Assembly: GCF_043290135.1 (NCBI RefSeq)
Contig: NC_134707.1
Coordinates: 73,288,508-73,352,507, forward strand
Origin: Rhipicephalus microplus
Taxonomy: Eukaryota; Arthropoda; Arachnida; Ixodida; Ixodidae
Direction of reading: 5' to 3'
Length of the DNA: 64,000 nucleotides
Under the pieces are notes generated by a model, which ran no database searches, had not been told where the DNA came from, and worked only from the letters and a program-made list of their open reading frames with translations. Position 1 is the stretch's first letter; the number at the start of each line of letters is the position of its first letter. Shown piece after piece: positions 35,475 to 46,889 of this stretch. The translations under genes were made by a program, and so were the position numbers.

Positions 35475-35696
35475 CTGTGCGAGGTCAAACGCTTCTTGAC
35501 GACTGTTTCGTTTGGCGTGGCTGCATACGACGTCGAGTATGACTCATTGCGACAAGGCTGCCCGGAGACCGGCATCAAGCCTGGCGCCTTCAACCGTCTC
35601 TCCGGAGTTAAACGGCTGAATAACTTCCTGTTCAAAGACTACAATGGATATCCTGGTTGCGTGGGCCTGAACTTCAGTACCAGTCGAGTGACATGA
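35475..35696 (+). CDS. mucin/GH18 gene, last exon with stop codon
   Basis: The acceptor is TTCCCTGCAG (35465-35474), phase 0, and the stop is TGA at 35694-35696. Codes for LCEVKRFLTTVSFGVAAYDV, EYDSLRQGCPETG and a Cys-containing end with LNFSTSRVT. FGVAAYDVEYD..RQGC resembles the last barrel strand of GH18 proteins (GxxxWDxDxDDF...C). NFS is a sequon. There is no transmembrane segment or GPI-like tail at the C terminus, which fits a secreted product. Confidence 0.8.
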   Translation: MCEVKRFLTTVSFGVAAYDVEYDSLRQGCPETGIKPGAFNRLSGVKRLNNFLFKDYNGYPGCVGLNFSTSRVT

Positions 35697-35702
35697 GCTC
35701 CT

Positions 35703-35708
35703 AATAAA
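35703..35708 (+). terminator. polyadenylation signal of the mucin/GH18 gene
   Basis: AATAAA starts 7 bases after the stop codon. This implies a very short 3' UTR, a feature that also supports 35696 as the true end of the frame. Confidence 0.65.
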
Positions 35709-37173
35709 TGAACACTGCATGATGCGGGTTTTAGACAGATGAGCCATTTGATCTCTTCGTTGCGCATTGTAGTGTTCGCTAAAACCTGGCCTGCCATAGG
35801 ATATCCTAAATATTACAAAGATAGCAACATATACCACGTGATCGCCAATTGATAGCATCTAAATAGCTATTGTACAAGGAATATACTTGAAAAATATACT
35901 TAATATTAGAGTATATAAGAATAAGAATAAGCGTATGAATAAAACAAGTACATAAGAATAAGAATATACTTATTGACTAGATATTCAACTTCATCTGTAA
36001 ACATATCTCAGTTATACTGCACTGAACGGGTATCAAAACTGCTTAGAATCGGGTCTAGGAAAGTCGCTAATTCAGTGTTATTCATGTCAAACTATACCAA
36101 AGATTCTTACTCACTGTCATGATTAGGTGAGAGTACAACCCCGGTAGTCATCACGAGCTGGTTCCGGGTGCTAGAATGGAAACTGAGAGGGCGAAATCAG
36201 CACCCCGGTTCTCTAATGACAACGACTTGTGCAACGTGTGCCAAGTGTCTCCTCTGCTTGTGCCACCGTCGTCAAACGACAGCAGAAGATAGCGATGTTG
36301 GCTCCAGGTCAGTAGATAGGGCTGTGTGTTGTGTCATGCTACAGCCCTTCTGATGATAGACTGGCGCTCCGAACATTTTAATAGATTTTTATGTAATATC
36401 AATGTGTCGGTTTGGTGCAAGGCTATTCTTTAAATTTAGTAAAATAAGTTATGTAAGTGTTTGACGCTTACAAGTGAGTTTTAGTGCGACGCACATAGTG
36501 TCCGTAAAGAAGTGCAGTTGCGATAAAGCGCATGCGCAAGACCTTCGTCTCTTGCGCTGTGTACCAAATTCTGCATTCTGGTATACGTAACACTATTTTA
36601 ATTCGCAATGTGTTCATTAGTGTCGAAACAGCGGACCAGAGAGAGATTTTGCTAACGCTCTCTCTGGTAGAGTGACGTCTTCTGAAAGATGCCACCTGAG
36701 AGGCCAACAAGAGCCCTCGTGCGCGATACACTGGGTAACTGTAGATTTCAGACTTCTTTATTCATCTTTCTTGACATGCTTCTTTCTTAGAAAAGTTGTT
36801 TCTATTTCGATCGCAGCCCCCATAATTAATTGGTTTGGAAATGGTATGGTTGTAGCCAAAATACCACCGAGCTATGAGAGCCCTGCATGGTTCCTCCTTT
36901 GGTCCACTGTACACCTCTTTCCTGTTGGGTTTTATCGTCTGGTTTCGTGCTGCGCAAAAAATGAGAAACATCACAGCATATCCAAAGAATGAATGATGAT
37001 GAGTGAGGCGAAGTGCTGGGGGCTTTCATTGCTAAACTGTGAACCATCTCCGAATATCGCCCACTACATATTCAAAGACGTGACAAACACAGTATTTAAT
37101 TATGCAAGAAATTGTATTATTCGTAAGTAGTAATAAACAAAGCTTCTGTTCCCCATTCATTATAACGGCTTTA
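35709..37173. other. intergenic DNA after the mucin/GH18 gene
   Basis: No gene recognised. Contains a perfect 10-bp hairpin, CCAGAGAGAG (36636-36645) with CTCTCTCTGG (36658-36667). Near 36965-37015 lies text with GAATGAATGATGATGAGTGA that resembles the left part of the repeat at 41804. Confidence 0.5.
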
Positions 37174-37488
37174 TACTCGGTGAAATCGTGGATCATTGAT
37201 GGGACGTGGTGGGATGTTTCAAGGACGAAGTAGTGCGCAGTTCGCAAAGGCGGTCACGTACAAACAAGAGATGGCCACAGTGAGACAATGCATGGTCATT
37301 TAACATGCGCCTGGATACAAGTACACGACCATCTTGCATTTTATAATGGCTACTTCTCAACGGTATTTTCTATATGGTCGGTCAAGTTGTGGATCGGTGA
37401 TGGGGCGTAGTGGGATGTTTGCAAGGACAAAGTAGTAGGCAGTTTGCGAAGGTGGAACTACAGGCGGTCACGCACGTACATACAAGGA
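37174..37488 (+). repeat. local direct duplication of a roughly 105-bp segment
   Basis: 37176-37275 and 37376-37488 share GTGGATC, GATGGG.CGT.GTGGGATGTTT, CAAGGAC.AAGTAGT and GCGGTCACG in the same order. The right copy is followed by GGAACTTCGCCCCTAAAACA, similar to CGGAGCTTCGCCTCTAAAAC near 42593. It is probably part of a dispersed tick repeat. Confidence 0.55.
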
Positions 37489-38362
37489 ATGGGCAAACGC
37501 ATGCCTTTAGGAACTTCGCCCCTAAAACAGCGATGTGTATTAGACCATATTTATACCGTCATATTGTCTTTCACGACGTATCAAAGACAAGTAAGTGTGC
37601 TAGACGTGAGCGACTCGGGCACAGCATACTAGTAAAAAAGGTACCTCAAAAACATCTTAATCGTATGTCGGAAATTGTACCAAGCTTGGCCATGCCAGGG
37701 GCAGCACATGGAGCGGTGAATGTGGTTTGCGAGGGGCTCTCAATGACTCTGCATAAGAACCCGCCAGTGCAACTTCTACCTTGCAGCTAGTCGTGGCACA
37801 ACCATTTCAATGACACTTGTGTTGGCGCAAAAATTGCCCGAATTTCGCGTGCTTTTTCTCGCCTACTTTCATCAAAGAAGAAGCGTACTTTGCATAGTTA
37901 CTGAACATTCAATGAAAGTGATCAAGATACTTGGCACTTTTAAATCTGGCCTGACGCTTTTGCTGATTGTTCAACAAAATGCTTTCAAGTTGATCCTGCC
38001 TCTAAAAATGAGGTCTAAATGAAGTTCCAGTCTACAAGGCACTGGTCTACAACATCAACTTGTCAGAAAAACCAAAGGTAAAGTGAAAGATTTGAGCTTC
38101 CCCTAGCGCGATTAAGGCATGATGCAGAGAACTCGCCGCCTCCATGAACCGTAAATCACGTGCAATTTTTCGGCACAGAGGTACACTAAGCAGGTAGACT
38201 GCTTGATTAAGATGTGGAGCATCTAACGGTCGTGTTCAGTCTGGAGTTCAATCTCCTCTCTCGCCTTGCGAATCCGACGCAGGTAGTGTCTGTTATCGAG
38301 CTAGTTGAAAAAACGGACTGCTCAAGCTGGAAAACTATTCACTGGCCCCAACCTAAATATAT
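37489..38362. other. intergenic DNA, nothing recognised
   Basis: Anonymous sequence up to the left LTR remnant of the Gypsy element. No exon-like segment found. Confidence 0.45.
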
Positions 38363-38414
38363 TGTTACGGAAAAGAAGAGACGCCGTTTCGACGAGGCTG
38401 GGGATCTGATGTAT

Positions 38415-39340
38415 TCAAAACCAGCGGCAATGGCATGACTGGTTAACCAGCGATCGAGCGGAGACAACCAGATCGGTGGCAGGCACCTGATATGGTCGCC
38501 GATGAATGGAACGAGAATCACCTGTGTTAATGCGGTGCTTGACGAATGAAGTGTGGCCGAGAAGACGGCTGTCGATGTCGAATATGTCGCGGTGTGAAGC
38601 CAGAAGGCGGCATAGCGCGGCTGACTTCTCAGGTTTGGGGTCCGGGGCGATCATAGAGCGTGAGGTCGCATCGAGGCAAGTGGCATCCTGCAGGTGATAG
38701 GGGGGATCAGGACATACGTCTGCCATTAAACAGGTGACGCGGTCGTCCATTAAGGGTCTTAGCGTGGACACCGAAATTTGTTGGGGTGGCACTTGTTTGA
38801 TGAAACCGAAATTGATAACAGGTAAATATGTTCGGTTAGAGGCCATGGTTACGACGGAGTGTGGGACAGTAATGTCACGCACCAGGAGAACATCAGTAAT
38901 CGGCGTCACGATATAATCACCATCGAGCACGGGAGAAGGTGTTGCCATTTCAACAAATGAGAGAGCTTTAGGCGGTATCCGGAAGAAGTCAGTGGTGCAC
39001 AGGCTGTCCGGGAGTTCAGGGTGAGAATTCGGGAGAAGAGGAAGTTCTAGGCAGAGAGTACTGGCGGCACAATCGATAAGGGCAGAATGCCTCGATGGGA
39101 AGTCCATGCCGAAGATTAGAACGGGAGGGCAATTTTAAAGCACCATAAAGAAAACAGGGACATGGCGGCCGGCAATGCTAACACAAGCGGTGCACATTCC
39201 AGTGATGGCCACAGTTCTACCATCAGCTACACGGAGGGCTTTATTCGCTGCAGACGTGAGGACTTTTTTGAGTAGGCGGCACAGGTGAGCCCTCATTATG
39301 CACACTTGAGCTCCGGTATCAACTAACGGCGTCAAAAAAT
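38415..39340 (-). pseudogene. Gypsy protease and start of reverse transcriptase, truncated
   Basis: The protease part (39135-39335) has PLVDTGAQVCIM with the catalytic DTG intact. The following frame (39107 to 38415) runs through a conserved linker to the start of RT with TSFVKHRINTGDSRSIHRRP and ends when it crosses into LTR sequence near 38480. A frameshift lies near 39110-39135. The palm domain with the catalytic Asp residues is deleted. Confidence 0.75.
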
Positions 39341-39444
39341 ACCGTACACATACACCTCAATCAAGTTCGTATTAGTGGGGAGCGTCAACGGAGGATTTGG
39401 AGCAATCGCAATTGATGCAGCACTACCTCCCGGATTCGCATGGT

Positions 39445-40579
39445 TTAGTTTTCCGTCTGAGAGGATCCATAGATGACCGGCGACGAATATCGGCGTGGTT
39501 GGGGCAATGGGGAACGGCGGTGTTGAGGTGATGGTGAACGAGCGGTGGAGCGGCGGTTAGGGACGTCGGAAGAAGGGTACACACGACTGGACGAATACCG
39601 ACGGGAGTCCTCGTATGGGCGTGAAAAAGAAAACGGGCTCCAGTTAGAGGGCGTCCAAGTGCGGTTTATCGTCTGCAGTTCCCCATTCCGTCTGACTGCG
39701 GGATCGTGGAAGAAAATGTGACTCATGGCGTGGTACATTTGTTGTCATTGGTCTGGAGATGGATCGGGAGACATGGCAGGCCACAGGAAAACCGAGATTT
39801 GCAATTTCCTGCCTAATGGTGGCTGGAATAATGGAGACTGCCAGAGGCGTTTGTGTGGCGCCATGGTCGAGCGAATGTGGAGGAAACGGTGCCGGACTTG
39901 ACGCCTCAAGCTCCTGTCGACCTATTCGTGTCACGCTGTCCTGCATGGGTGGTGCGGCACCAAGATCGGTGCAGGTTGATGTAAAAGCCGTGTTTGGTGG
40001 CCACGTAAATTGAGGTAGAACATGGCGGGTTTCGGCCATTTAGAAGCAGCGGCTTTCCTTGATAATCATATCTACGGTCGTGACGTTGTTGTACACGAGC
40101 AAGTTGAAGGCGTCGTTCGCGATGCCCTTGAGTATGTGGCCCACCGTGTCACTCTCTGGCATTTGCTCGTCCACTTTTTGGCGCAACGCGAGCACGTCCT
40201 GTATGTACGAGACATTCAACTCAGTTGAGGACTGCACACGAGTGGCGAGTTCTTCTCTCGCTTCCATTTGGCGACCGGACGGGTCCCCAAAGATGTTGCG
40301 TAGTCTCTTCTTGAAGATATCTCAGCTGGTGAGCTTGGTCTCATGGGCGTCAAACCAGACACGTGGGGTCCCATCCAAGTAAAATGTTACGTTGGCAAGC
40401 ATCATGGTAGGGTCCTATTGATGTGTCTGGCTAACACGCTCGTACATACGAAGCCGGTAGTCAACGCCAAGCCCAGGTTATGCGGGAAATGTACCGGGAT
40501 CACGGGGGGTGGGCATCGTCAGGTATGTATTGGTTGGAGCTACAGATGGAGACGCTGACGGGTTGCAATTGGTAGCCAT
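39445..40579 (-). pseudogene. Gypsy gag, frameshifted, zinc knuckle lost
   Basis: ATG at 40579-40577. The N-terminal part has YLTMPTPRDPGTF. The middle (40267-40040) has SYIQDVLALRQKVDEQM and HILKGIANDAFNLLVYNN, typical of tick Gypsy gag. After DDKP (near 39660) the frame leaves the place where a CCHC knuckle is expected and resumes as an Arg/Ser-rich tail (RRSPLPQPRRYSS). At least three frame breaks are present. Confidence 0.7.
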
Positions 40580-40653
40580 GGCCGGAGACTGAATGGTGCG
40601 ACCACTGCGAAGCTTCGTGGTGAAGACGGGGAACTTTCCACCTCCACCAAATA

Positions 40654-41093
40654 TGTTACGGAAAAGAAGAGACGTCGTATCGAGGAGGCTGGAAATAGAT
40701 GTATTCAAAACCAGTGGTAATGGTGTGACCGTTGGTTGGTTGGTTGGTTCCTCAACACCTTGGCACAATCCACCTAGGGGGATAGGCCATGATTGGGACG
40801 GTGCCTTGCTATTTAAATATTTCACTTCTTGAAAAAGAGGGTTGGAATAATTAGGTAATATAGGTATTAATAAAAAGCTGTTAAATTTCTAAACAAAAAA
40901 ACCTTGAAGAGAAAACATAATAAACACACAAAAACGAAACAAATAAAATAAAACAACGTAAGTTATTTATTTGTAGCAATCCATTCTTTTAGTATTTCGT
41001 AAGAAATTTGTAACCGGTTCACCAGTGGTCGAGCGGAGACAACCCTTCGTCTTCCTCGTCAGGCACACACACGCGTAGCCCCTTAGAATATCA
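40654..41093 (-). mobile_element. 5' LTR of the minus-strand Gypsy element (interrupted)
   Basis: Starts TGTTACGG and probably ends at TATCA 41093. Without the insert it is about 160 bp. A possible primer-binding site TGGTGGAGGTGGAAAG lies just inside on the minus strand (about 40634-40650). The right border is uncertain. Confidence 0.5.
40731..41012 (-). mobile_element. short retroelement insertion with (AACC)n tail
   Basis: About 280 bp interrupts the LTR exactly between segments that are contiguous in the other LTR remnant (GGCATGACTGGTTAACCAGC). On the minus strand it ends in CCAACCAACCAACC, the mark of a LINE or SINE tail. ACCG on both sides may be the duplication. Confidence 0.6.
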
Positions 41094-41803
41094 ATATACA
41101 TGCATGTAGAAATATGATGGCAATATTCTGGATATTGACCTCTCGGTAGTACCGGTGGGGAATTCCTCTTGTGCATTGTTGAACAACTAAAATTCGCAGT
41201 TTGCACATTAACAAAATCGGATTGCGGGTCTCTGTGTCTTCGGTTCCTCATTGCCCATTAGCATCGACTGAAAGTTCCAGTAGTAAACACCGGTCTACCA
41301 CTGCGTGCTCTGCTCCTCTCCAGGTTTCTCTTCTGAGTAGCGCCACGATGAATGCCCGCGTCAACGCCCTCGACATTTTAATTGTTTGCTTCAGCTGCTT
41401 GGAATATACAAGTGGTTCTCTTAAGCGGGAGCTGCTTCAATTTCAAATAGTTTTGTGTTTATACTGAGTGGATTTTTGATAAAACATTCTTTAAAGGACT
41501 GAACGCGACACTTGGGAAAACAAATTGCCCGAATGACCTGTCAAGCGGCGGATATTCGGAATCCTTTAAAAGCTGCAGTGTAAGCTGGTGCTTCTACATG
41601 GTATTTCAAGAATTTCCTGCAGGGCGTTTACAGTTGTTTGTGGAAGTACACAAGCATGATTACTACCTTTATTTGAATTGTGAATCCATTTAGGCCGCTC
41701 ATTTGCTTGGGGTTTTTTTCCCAGGTTGCAGTATCGGCCATAAAATATTTGTATTTCACTCCCACCGCGACCACGAACAATATAGGCCCAAAGTGGTAGT
41801 CAC
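41094..41803. other. flanking DNA with one possible first exon
   Basis: Apart from the signal-peptide-like segment at 41348-41411, no repeat or gene was recognised. Confidence 0.4.
41348..41411 (+). CDS. possible signal-peptide first exon of a neighbouring gene
   Basis: ATG in a fair context (GCCACGATGA) is followed by MNARVNALDILIVCFSCLEY: a short polar start with Arg, a hydrophobic core and a plausible cleavage region. A GT at 41412 (ACAA|GTGGTT) would end it in phase 1, the same phase that the first mucin/GH18 exon accepts. That is suggestive of a tandem relative whose later exons would lie beyond the transposons, but the donor is weak and no downstream exon was found. Confidence 0.25.
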
Positions 41804-42240
41804 CTAAACAAAAAAAAAATGGCAGCATATCCACGGAGTGAATGATGGAGAGTGGGGTGAAGCATCTGTCCGTCCATTCGTTCTTTCTTCCATCCGTCCA
41901 TGCGTGCGTCTGTGTGGCCGCCCATGTTTCCATCCGCCCGTCCGTGCGTGCGTCTGTTCGTGCGTCCGCACGTCCATCTGTGCGTCCGTCCTTGCTTTCG
42001 TCCAAGCATCCACTCCTGCGTCCGTCTGTGAGTCCATCCGTCCGTGCAGCCATCCATGCATCCGTCCATGCATCTGTCTGTGTGTCCGTTCGTCCACCTA
42101 TTCAACACTCCAAGTACCACCATCTCGCACCTTTTCATCATATATTCCTCATATAGAAGCACCGCCATCCAGCGGACATTCCAAGGACTGAATGAGAGGA
42201 CGCACACGCACACTTTCTTACGGCTTGCCCTTGTGTCTAC
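41804..42240 (+). repeat. low-complexity CCGT/GCGT repeat within a dispersed element
   Basis: A run of imperfect four-base units (CGTCCGTCCATGCGTCTG type) fills about 41863-42095. It is bordered by CATATCCACGGAGTGAATGA on the left and AGAAGCACCGCCATCCAGCG, then CACACGCACAC, on the right. Frames rich in Arg, Thr, Asp and Ser on either strand are products of the repeat. The bordering text suggests a dispersed tick repeat with a variable core. Confidence 0.6.
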
Positions 42241-42710
42241 TTCCCACCTTTAACCACATCGAGTTTATGGTGTATACTAGTTCACTGTATTCATGGCACT
42301 GCGGCCCAACGCTCGCTAAACCTTCCTAAACCAAGGATGTTACGCCCAGCGAGTATAACGTAGCAACCCTTTCTTGTCAGATAGTGCTCAATGTACATGC
42401 GAATGGCTTCTAAGGAGAAATGAGAGACAGGACAATTCGGCTTTTAGTTAACGCACATTCTGAAAATTTTTTATTGTTCAACAACGACAGAAGAAATCTC
42501 CCACAAGCACCACCTCGGAGGTCAAAATGTAAGACTGGTTACACACTACGATGTCTACTACTACTACGAGAGACGAACGGGTGCCGCTTTACGGAGCTTC
42601 GCCTCTAAAACACGGTTCAGCTTGCTGCTCTGATGCATAGTGCTATGTAGGATATATATTCACAGCATTCTTCTATTCGGGTATAAATGTGCCTTCGATG
42701 AATCTGAGAG
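42241..42710. other. anonymous DNA
   Basis: Contains CGGAGCTTCGCCTCTAAAAC near 42593, shared with the repeat near 37510. Nothing else recognised. Confidence 0.4.
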
Positions 42711-42870
42711 CCGCGGTGGTTCCACTGCGAAAGAGGTGAATTGATTGAGGTCCCTGTACTATGCGATGTTTATGGGCGTTTTAGAACAGCAGATGGTCAA
42801 ACCTTCCTGAACCCTCTACTACGGCGTTCGTCATAAACATGTCATAGTTTCTGGGTGTAATTAATTCAAA
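42711..42870 (+). mobile_element. Ruka: degenerate Ruka-like SINE
   Basis: Keeps CCGCGGTGGT at the head, CAGATGGTCAAA, CCCTCTACTACGGCGTTCGT and CATAAACATGTCATAGTTTC in Ruka order. The tRNA part is largely lost. Confidence 0.55.
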
Positions 42871-43290
42871 ATTCCTATTTTAAACTGGTTGCTTTTGACA
42901 TTCGTGCTAATTGAAAACATGTTCTCTTTTTTTCTCGCGAATATATGTTGCTCATTTTTATATAACTATCAAAGCGCCAATTATTTTCGTGTGTACCTTG
43001 TTTACTTATCGGTTTATCTTAGTGTATAGTGATGCGGTACCTTGTCAAACACAATATTTTTCCTCTGGCTACTGTTATTCACAGTGTTGTTCGTCCATCC
43101 CGTGTCGATCACTTGCTTCTCTGTATTTTCGATGAATATTGTGCCTGATTCCTGTGTCCGACACTACAGAAACAACTGAACACTTATAATAGTACCTGTA
43201 ACGGGTCCTCTATTAATTATCATGAAAAAATTCTACCGGCTGAAGAGTCAAAACAGAAAGAAAGGGAAACCTCATGTTTTCTAAGTATGC

Positions 43291-43293
<3 letters not shown>

Positions 43294-43345
<52 letters not shown>
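43294..43345. repeat. (AT)n microsatellite
   Basis: 26 uninterrupted AT units. It lies just left of the RNase H-bearing LINE fragment. Confidence 0.97.
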
Positions 43346-43348
<3 letters not shown>

Positions 43349-43364
43349 TTGCAAGAATAGTAAC

Positions 43365-44215
43365 AACAGAAGCGTTTATTCTGATAGTTTCAGCGCTCGA
43401 AATGGACAGTAAACAACGACGATGTGCGAACCAACGGCCTCGTGAAAAGGGACACTGACCATAGAAGAAGACGTGCTTTTGTTGATGCCTTCGAAGCGGA
43501 GCTCGTGGCGATTATTTTAGTTCTTCGCAAACTTCCATCAAATCAAAACAACGCAGTCATAATGACGGATTCTCTTTCAGTTTGTGCAGCTCTGACAGCT
43601 TCAGAGAACTCTAGAATTCTAAGCAGATTCAAAACATTAGTACTTCCGCAGTTGAGACTTCTGAGGTTACTATGGGTTCCGCGACACTGTGGAGTAAGAT
43701 TAAATGAATTGGCTGATTCCTTAGCACGAACCGCACTTGATGGGCCAGTTTTATCTATACTGCCAGATGTTGAATATATTACGGCAATAAGATATCGAAA
43801 ATCAGCAATCTCCACTGATACGATAGAAAAAGTAACTACATAGTTAGAATATAACCACCTCATGTTTCCATGGCAACCCCACTGGAGTCAGTCCAAAAAG
43901 CTTGAAGTTTTAATTACTAAATTTCGATGTCGTGTCCCCCCACTAAACCTGTATCTACACAGAGCTGGTCAAACAACGTCATCCCTCTGTTCAATCTGCG
44001 GAGAAACGAAATCACTAGAACATTAATTTTTGTATTGTCACTGCTACGCTATACTTAGAAAAAGGTTACTAGTTATTCCATTTCGGAAAATCGGCGTTAG
44101 ATTGATGGTGGAAACGGCGCTAAGCTTTGGTGCCTCAGTTTTGGGACATTGCCACAGGGATGCTTTCAATGCCGTTTGCGATTATATTGAGGCAACCAAG
44201 CGTATACCTTTGTGA
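43365..44215 (+). pseudogene. LINE 3' end with RNase H domain (I/R1-like), broken
   Basis: The RNase H domain reads AELVAIILVLRKLP, MTDSLSVCAAL (the DS of the active site), LRLLWVPRHCGVRLNELADS and ends near 43800. The start (near 43366) is in another frame. A TAG at 43841 stops the frame. After it comes the usual C-terminal zinc-finger region of I-type LINEs (CSICGETKSLEH, then a Tyr-Cys-His-Cys stretch near 44034-44045) with another stop and a frameshift. The element is 5' truncated; no RT is seen. Confidence 0.75.
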
Positions 44216-44815
44216 TCTTCAATCAAAAAATTATTTTTTTTACTCCCCAGGGCAAAGTAAACACAGCTGAGTGGTAATCATAACACCTCAAATTTCAAAA
44301 TTGCTCAATTTCACTTTTCTATCTTTTTTCTTTCTCGTTTGCTCTTTTTTAGGTTGTTTTCTTTACATTAGTCTTATTATATTACAAATTCAATACACAT
44401 AGTTAAAATGATCACAGAAAAACTGCACTACATTTTCTTGGCCAATATCCCTGAGTGGGTATGAGCCATCATCCCAGGGAAACAAACAAACAAGATGCTT
44501 TCGCCATTAGCTGCTGCATAGAAACAAGCCCTTGGTTCACAGACTCAGCGTCTCAGCGGTCTGCTTATGGTGAACCACTACACTGGTGGAAGTTCTGGGC
44601 TGCAAACCTGCCGATGCTCCACACTCCATGTGGGAGCCGTCCATCGAGTGATCTGTTACGCATTCACCTGTTACGACTGCAGTGCACCACTTCAGTCGGT
44701 GGTCGCTGGGCATCTCTCCTGGGCTGACCTCCTTGGACGAACATTCTACCAGGTATTCCATGCCTCTGCCAATGGCCTCCACCAGCCATCCCAGGTATTA
44801 CTTCTTTAGGCACTT
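44216..44815. other. spacer before the + strand Gypsy gag
   Basis: AT-rich sequence, then from about 44455 possibly the 5' part of the Gypsy element (leader or start of gag), which I could not delimit. No LTR end was recognised. Confidence 0.4.
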
Positions 44816-45470
44816 GTATATGATGGTCTCAGTAGTGCTCCACATGATGATGTTAAAGATTGGCTTGAGCTTTACGAACGCGCTGCCGACATCAACCAGT
44901 GAAAAGCTGAACAGAAGCTCGCCTGCACATACTTCACTCTCGATGACAGCGCTCGCACGTGGCTTGACAATCGTAAAGGCCGTATACTTACATGGGATGA
45001 GTTTCGTCAGCAGCCGATTGACACCATTGCTAGCTTCGACCGTCATGAGTGGGCTCAGGAGTTGCTTTAGTTAAGGCTTCACAAGCCACACGAAACTGTG
45101 GTAATTTTCGCTGAAGACGTGACGCACCTATGTCGTCGGGCTGATCCTAATATGCTCGAGGAAAAGAAGTTGCGCTGTAATATGCGCGCCGTGAAAAAAC
45201 AGCTGCTCGCGGGACTTATGCGCAATGCTCCAACTACCATGACCGATTTTATACGAGAAGCCACTGCCATTGAGCGCACTCTGCACCGAAAATTGAGGCA
45301 GTATGATCGATCATCTACTACCGCCCCAATAAACACCGCTTCAGTGAATCTGGACAATCAGGGCTCCCTACGTGACCGTATCAGAGGTATTGTTCGAGAA
45401 AAAATTCAAGCTTTGGACTCCGCCCGTAGATACACCACTGACCACCATTGCCGCAGTCATTCGTGACGAA
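44816..45470 (+). pseudogene. Ty3/Gypsy gag, broken
   Basis: Starts with DDVKDWLELYERAADINQ (from about 44846), then an in-frame TGA near 44896 where a Trp is expected, then ARTWLDNRKGRILTWDEFRQ, and after a stop near 45068 VTHLCRRADPNMLEEKKLRC and IREATAIERTLHRKLRQYD. These are conserved gag stretches of tick Gypsy elements. At least three breaks. Confidence 0.75.
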
Positions 45471-46074
45471 CTTAGAAACGCTTTCTCAGCAGCTGATTTA
45501 GGTCATGAGCACCGTGAAATTAGTAACGCGAACGCTACCCGCCGTCCACCACCCGTACGCCTATCACGCCATACTACCAGCCACCTACAGCCAGATCTTC
45601 GTCGCAACATTTACAGGAGGCTTTCAGACGTCGGCCCATGACTCTGATTTCTTCATGTCACCATTCATCACTTTCCGCGCATTACTCATTACCACAAGAG
45701 GACACGAGACGCCCACAATTTTGCAGAACGGACGCTTAGCGCACTGTCGATTGGCGCCCCCTCGGCTTCAATCGTGGTGGTGCCGGCCATATAGCGCGCT
45801 ATTGCTGGTACCGTGACACATCATTTTGCCCGTCTCGGCTAGTGTACGATGGTCGCCGTACCATCGGTGACTACAATGCTCGCCATGAGGAGCCTGGTTT
45901 TCGAGGACCTTCAACAACGTGGTCTCCCTACAACGAGTCACTTCCCCATCGCCAGCCCAACTCCGCCCACCGGTATTGTTCTCCATCTCCTGCACATACA
46001 TTGTCGCCGAATCGACATACTTTCGCTAACCCTCGAGGAACAAGGTTGCTCAGCCCTTACTGGAAAAATTAAAA
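45471..46074 (+). pseudogene. decayed gag-protease linker of the Gypsy element
   Basis: Several short overlapping frames in different phases, rich in Arg, Pro and His. They lie between gag and protease. This is the place of the zinc knuckle, but none survives that I would call. Confidence 0.4.
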
Positions 46075-46767
46075 GTGGCAACCTCTCGGGCTAATGTCGC
46101 CGGACGACTGCAAAACGATAAAAAATCCCCAATACCACCGCTACAAAATGATGTCGTGCCCACGAATAACAACTTCGACAAAATGGTGAGCGCCGACCTC
46201 ATTTTACCTCTTGATGGAAAGCAAGTGACGGCCTTAGTCAATACGGGTGCTGATTTATTTTATAATAAGTCATGAGCTAGCCAATCGTCTTAGAAAAGTA
46301 AATTGCCGTCGGTAGGGCCGCCTATAAGAAAAGCGGGTGGTCAATTGCTGCTCCCTACAGAAAGATGCACAGAAAGAATCAGCATGGGAGATTCCTCTTT
46401 CGTTGCCACTTTCATCGTTCTCCCAGAGTGCTGCAAAGATTTAATTATAGGAATGGACTTTCTCAGGGAGCATGGTGCAGTAATCAACGTCCTAGACCGC
46501 GTGGTTTCGTTCTACGAGAGTGCTCGTCTGACTGATTTTTCATTACTAGAGCACGAATTCTTTCGTCTGAAAGACCATGATATAGTTGTGCCACTTCGAT
46601 CATTTACCCTAGTTGTAGTAGCCTGTGACGTACCATTCATCGGTGAAGGAGTCACTGACCAACTAACATCGCTGATTTTCGATCACGGGAGTTCAGTAGC
46701 ACGAGGAATAGTACATGTAACCGACGGCCGTACCATCTTGCTGTTGACTGATTTCACCTTCAAATGA
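46075..46767 (+). pseudogene. Gypsy protease, catalytic Asp replaced
   Basis: Has LPLDGKQVTALVNTGADLF, in which the DTG active site reads NTG, then a stop at 46273. A frame from 46303 continues through the rest of the protease fold with IVLPECCKDLIIGMDFLREH. The Asp-to-Asn change alone would inactivate it. Confidence 0.75.
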
Positions 46768-46889
46768 GGGTGCCTTCCAAAAGGCACAACTTTGGCACAT
46801 TTTGACAAGATATAAGATGTTCGTGACTGCTTCTCAGCACTCGAAGCAACGCCTACACAAGGCTCGCATGGCCTAGCACCTAACCATGA

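Larger units (their letters stand above)
38363..41093 (-). mobile_element. deleted Ty3/Gypsy element with LTR remnants
   Basis: Minus-strand element. The 5' LTR lies at 40654-41093, starting TGTTACGG on the + strand, and is interrupted by a short insert at 40731-41012. A gag start lies at 40579. Protease and the beginning of pol follow, then a deletion joins pol (about 38485) to a 118-bp piece of the 3' LTR (38363-38480, TGTTACGGAAAAGAAGAGAC). The two LTR starts match over more than 100 bp. A 4-bp ATAT duplication on both sides is possible but weak because the flanks are AT-rich. Most of RT, RNase H and integrase are missing. Confidence 0.75.

Noticed and set aside
41628..42213. Frames rich in Arg, Thr, Asp, Gly or in Ser, Val, Arg, Pro on both strands
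   Set aside because: All stem from the imperfect CCGT/GCGT repeat. No domain is present.
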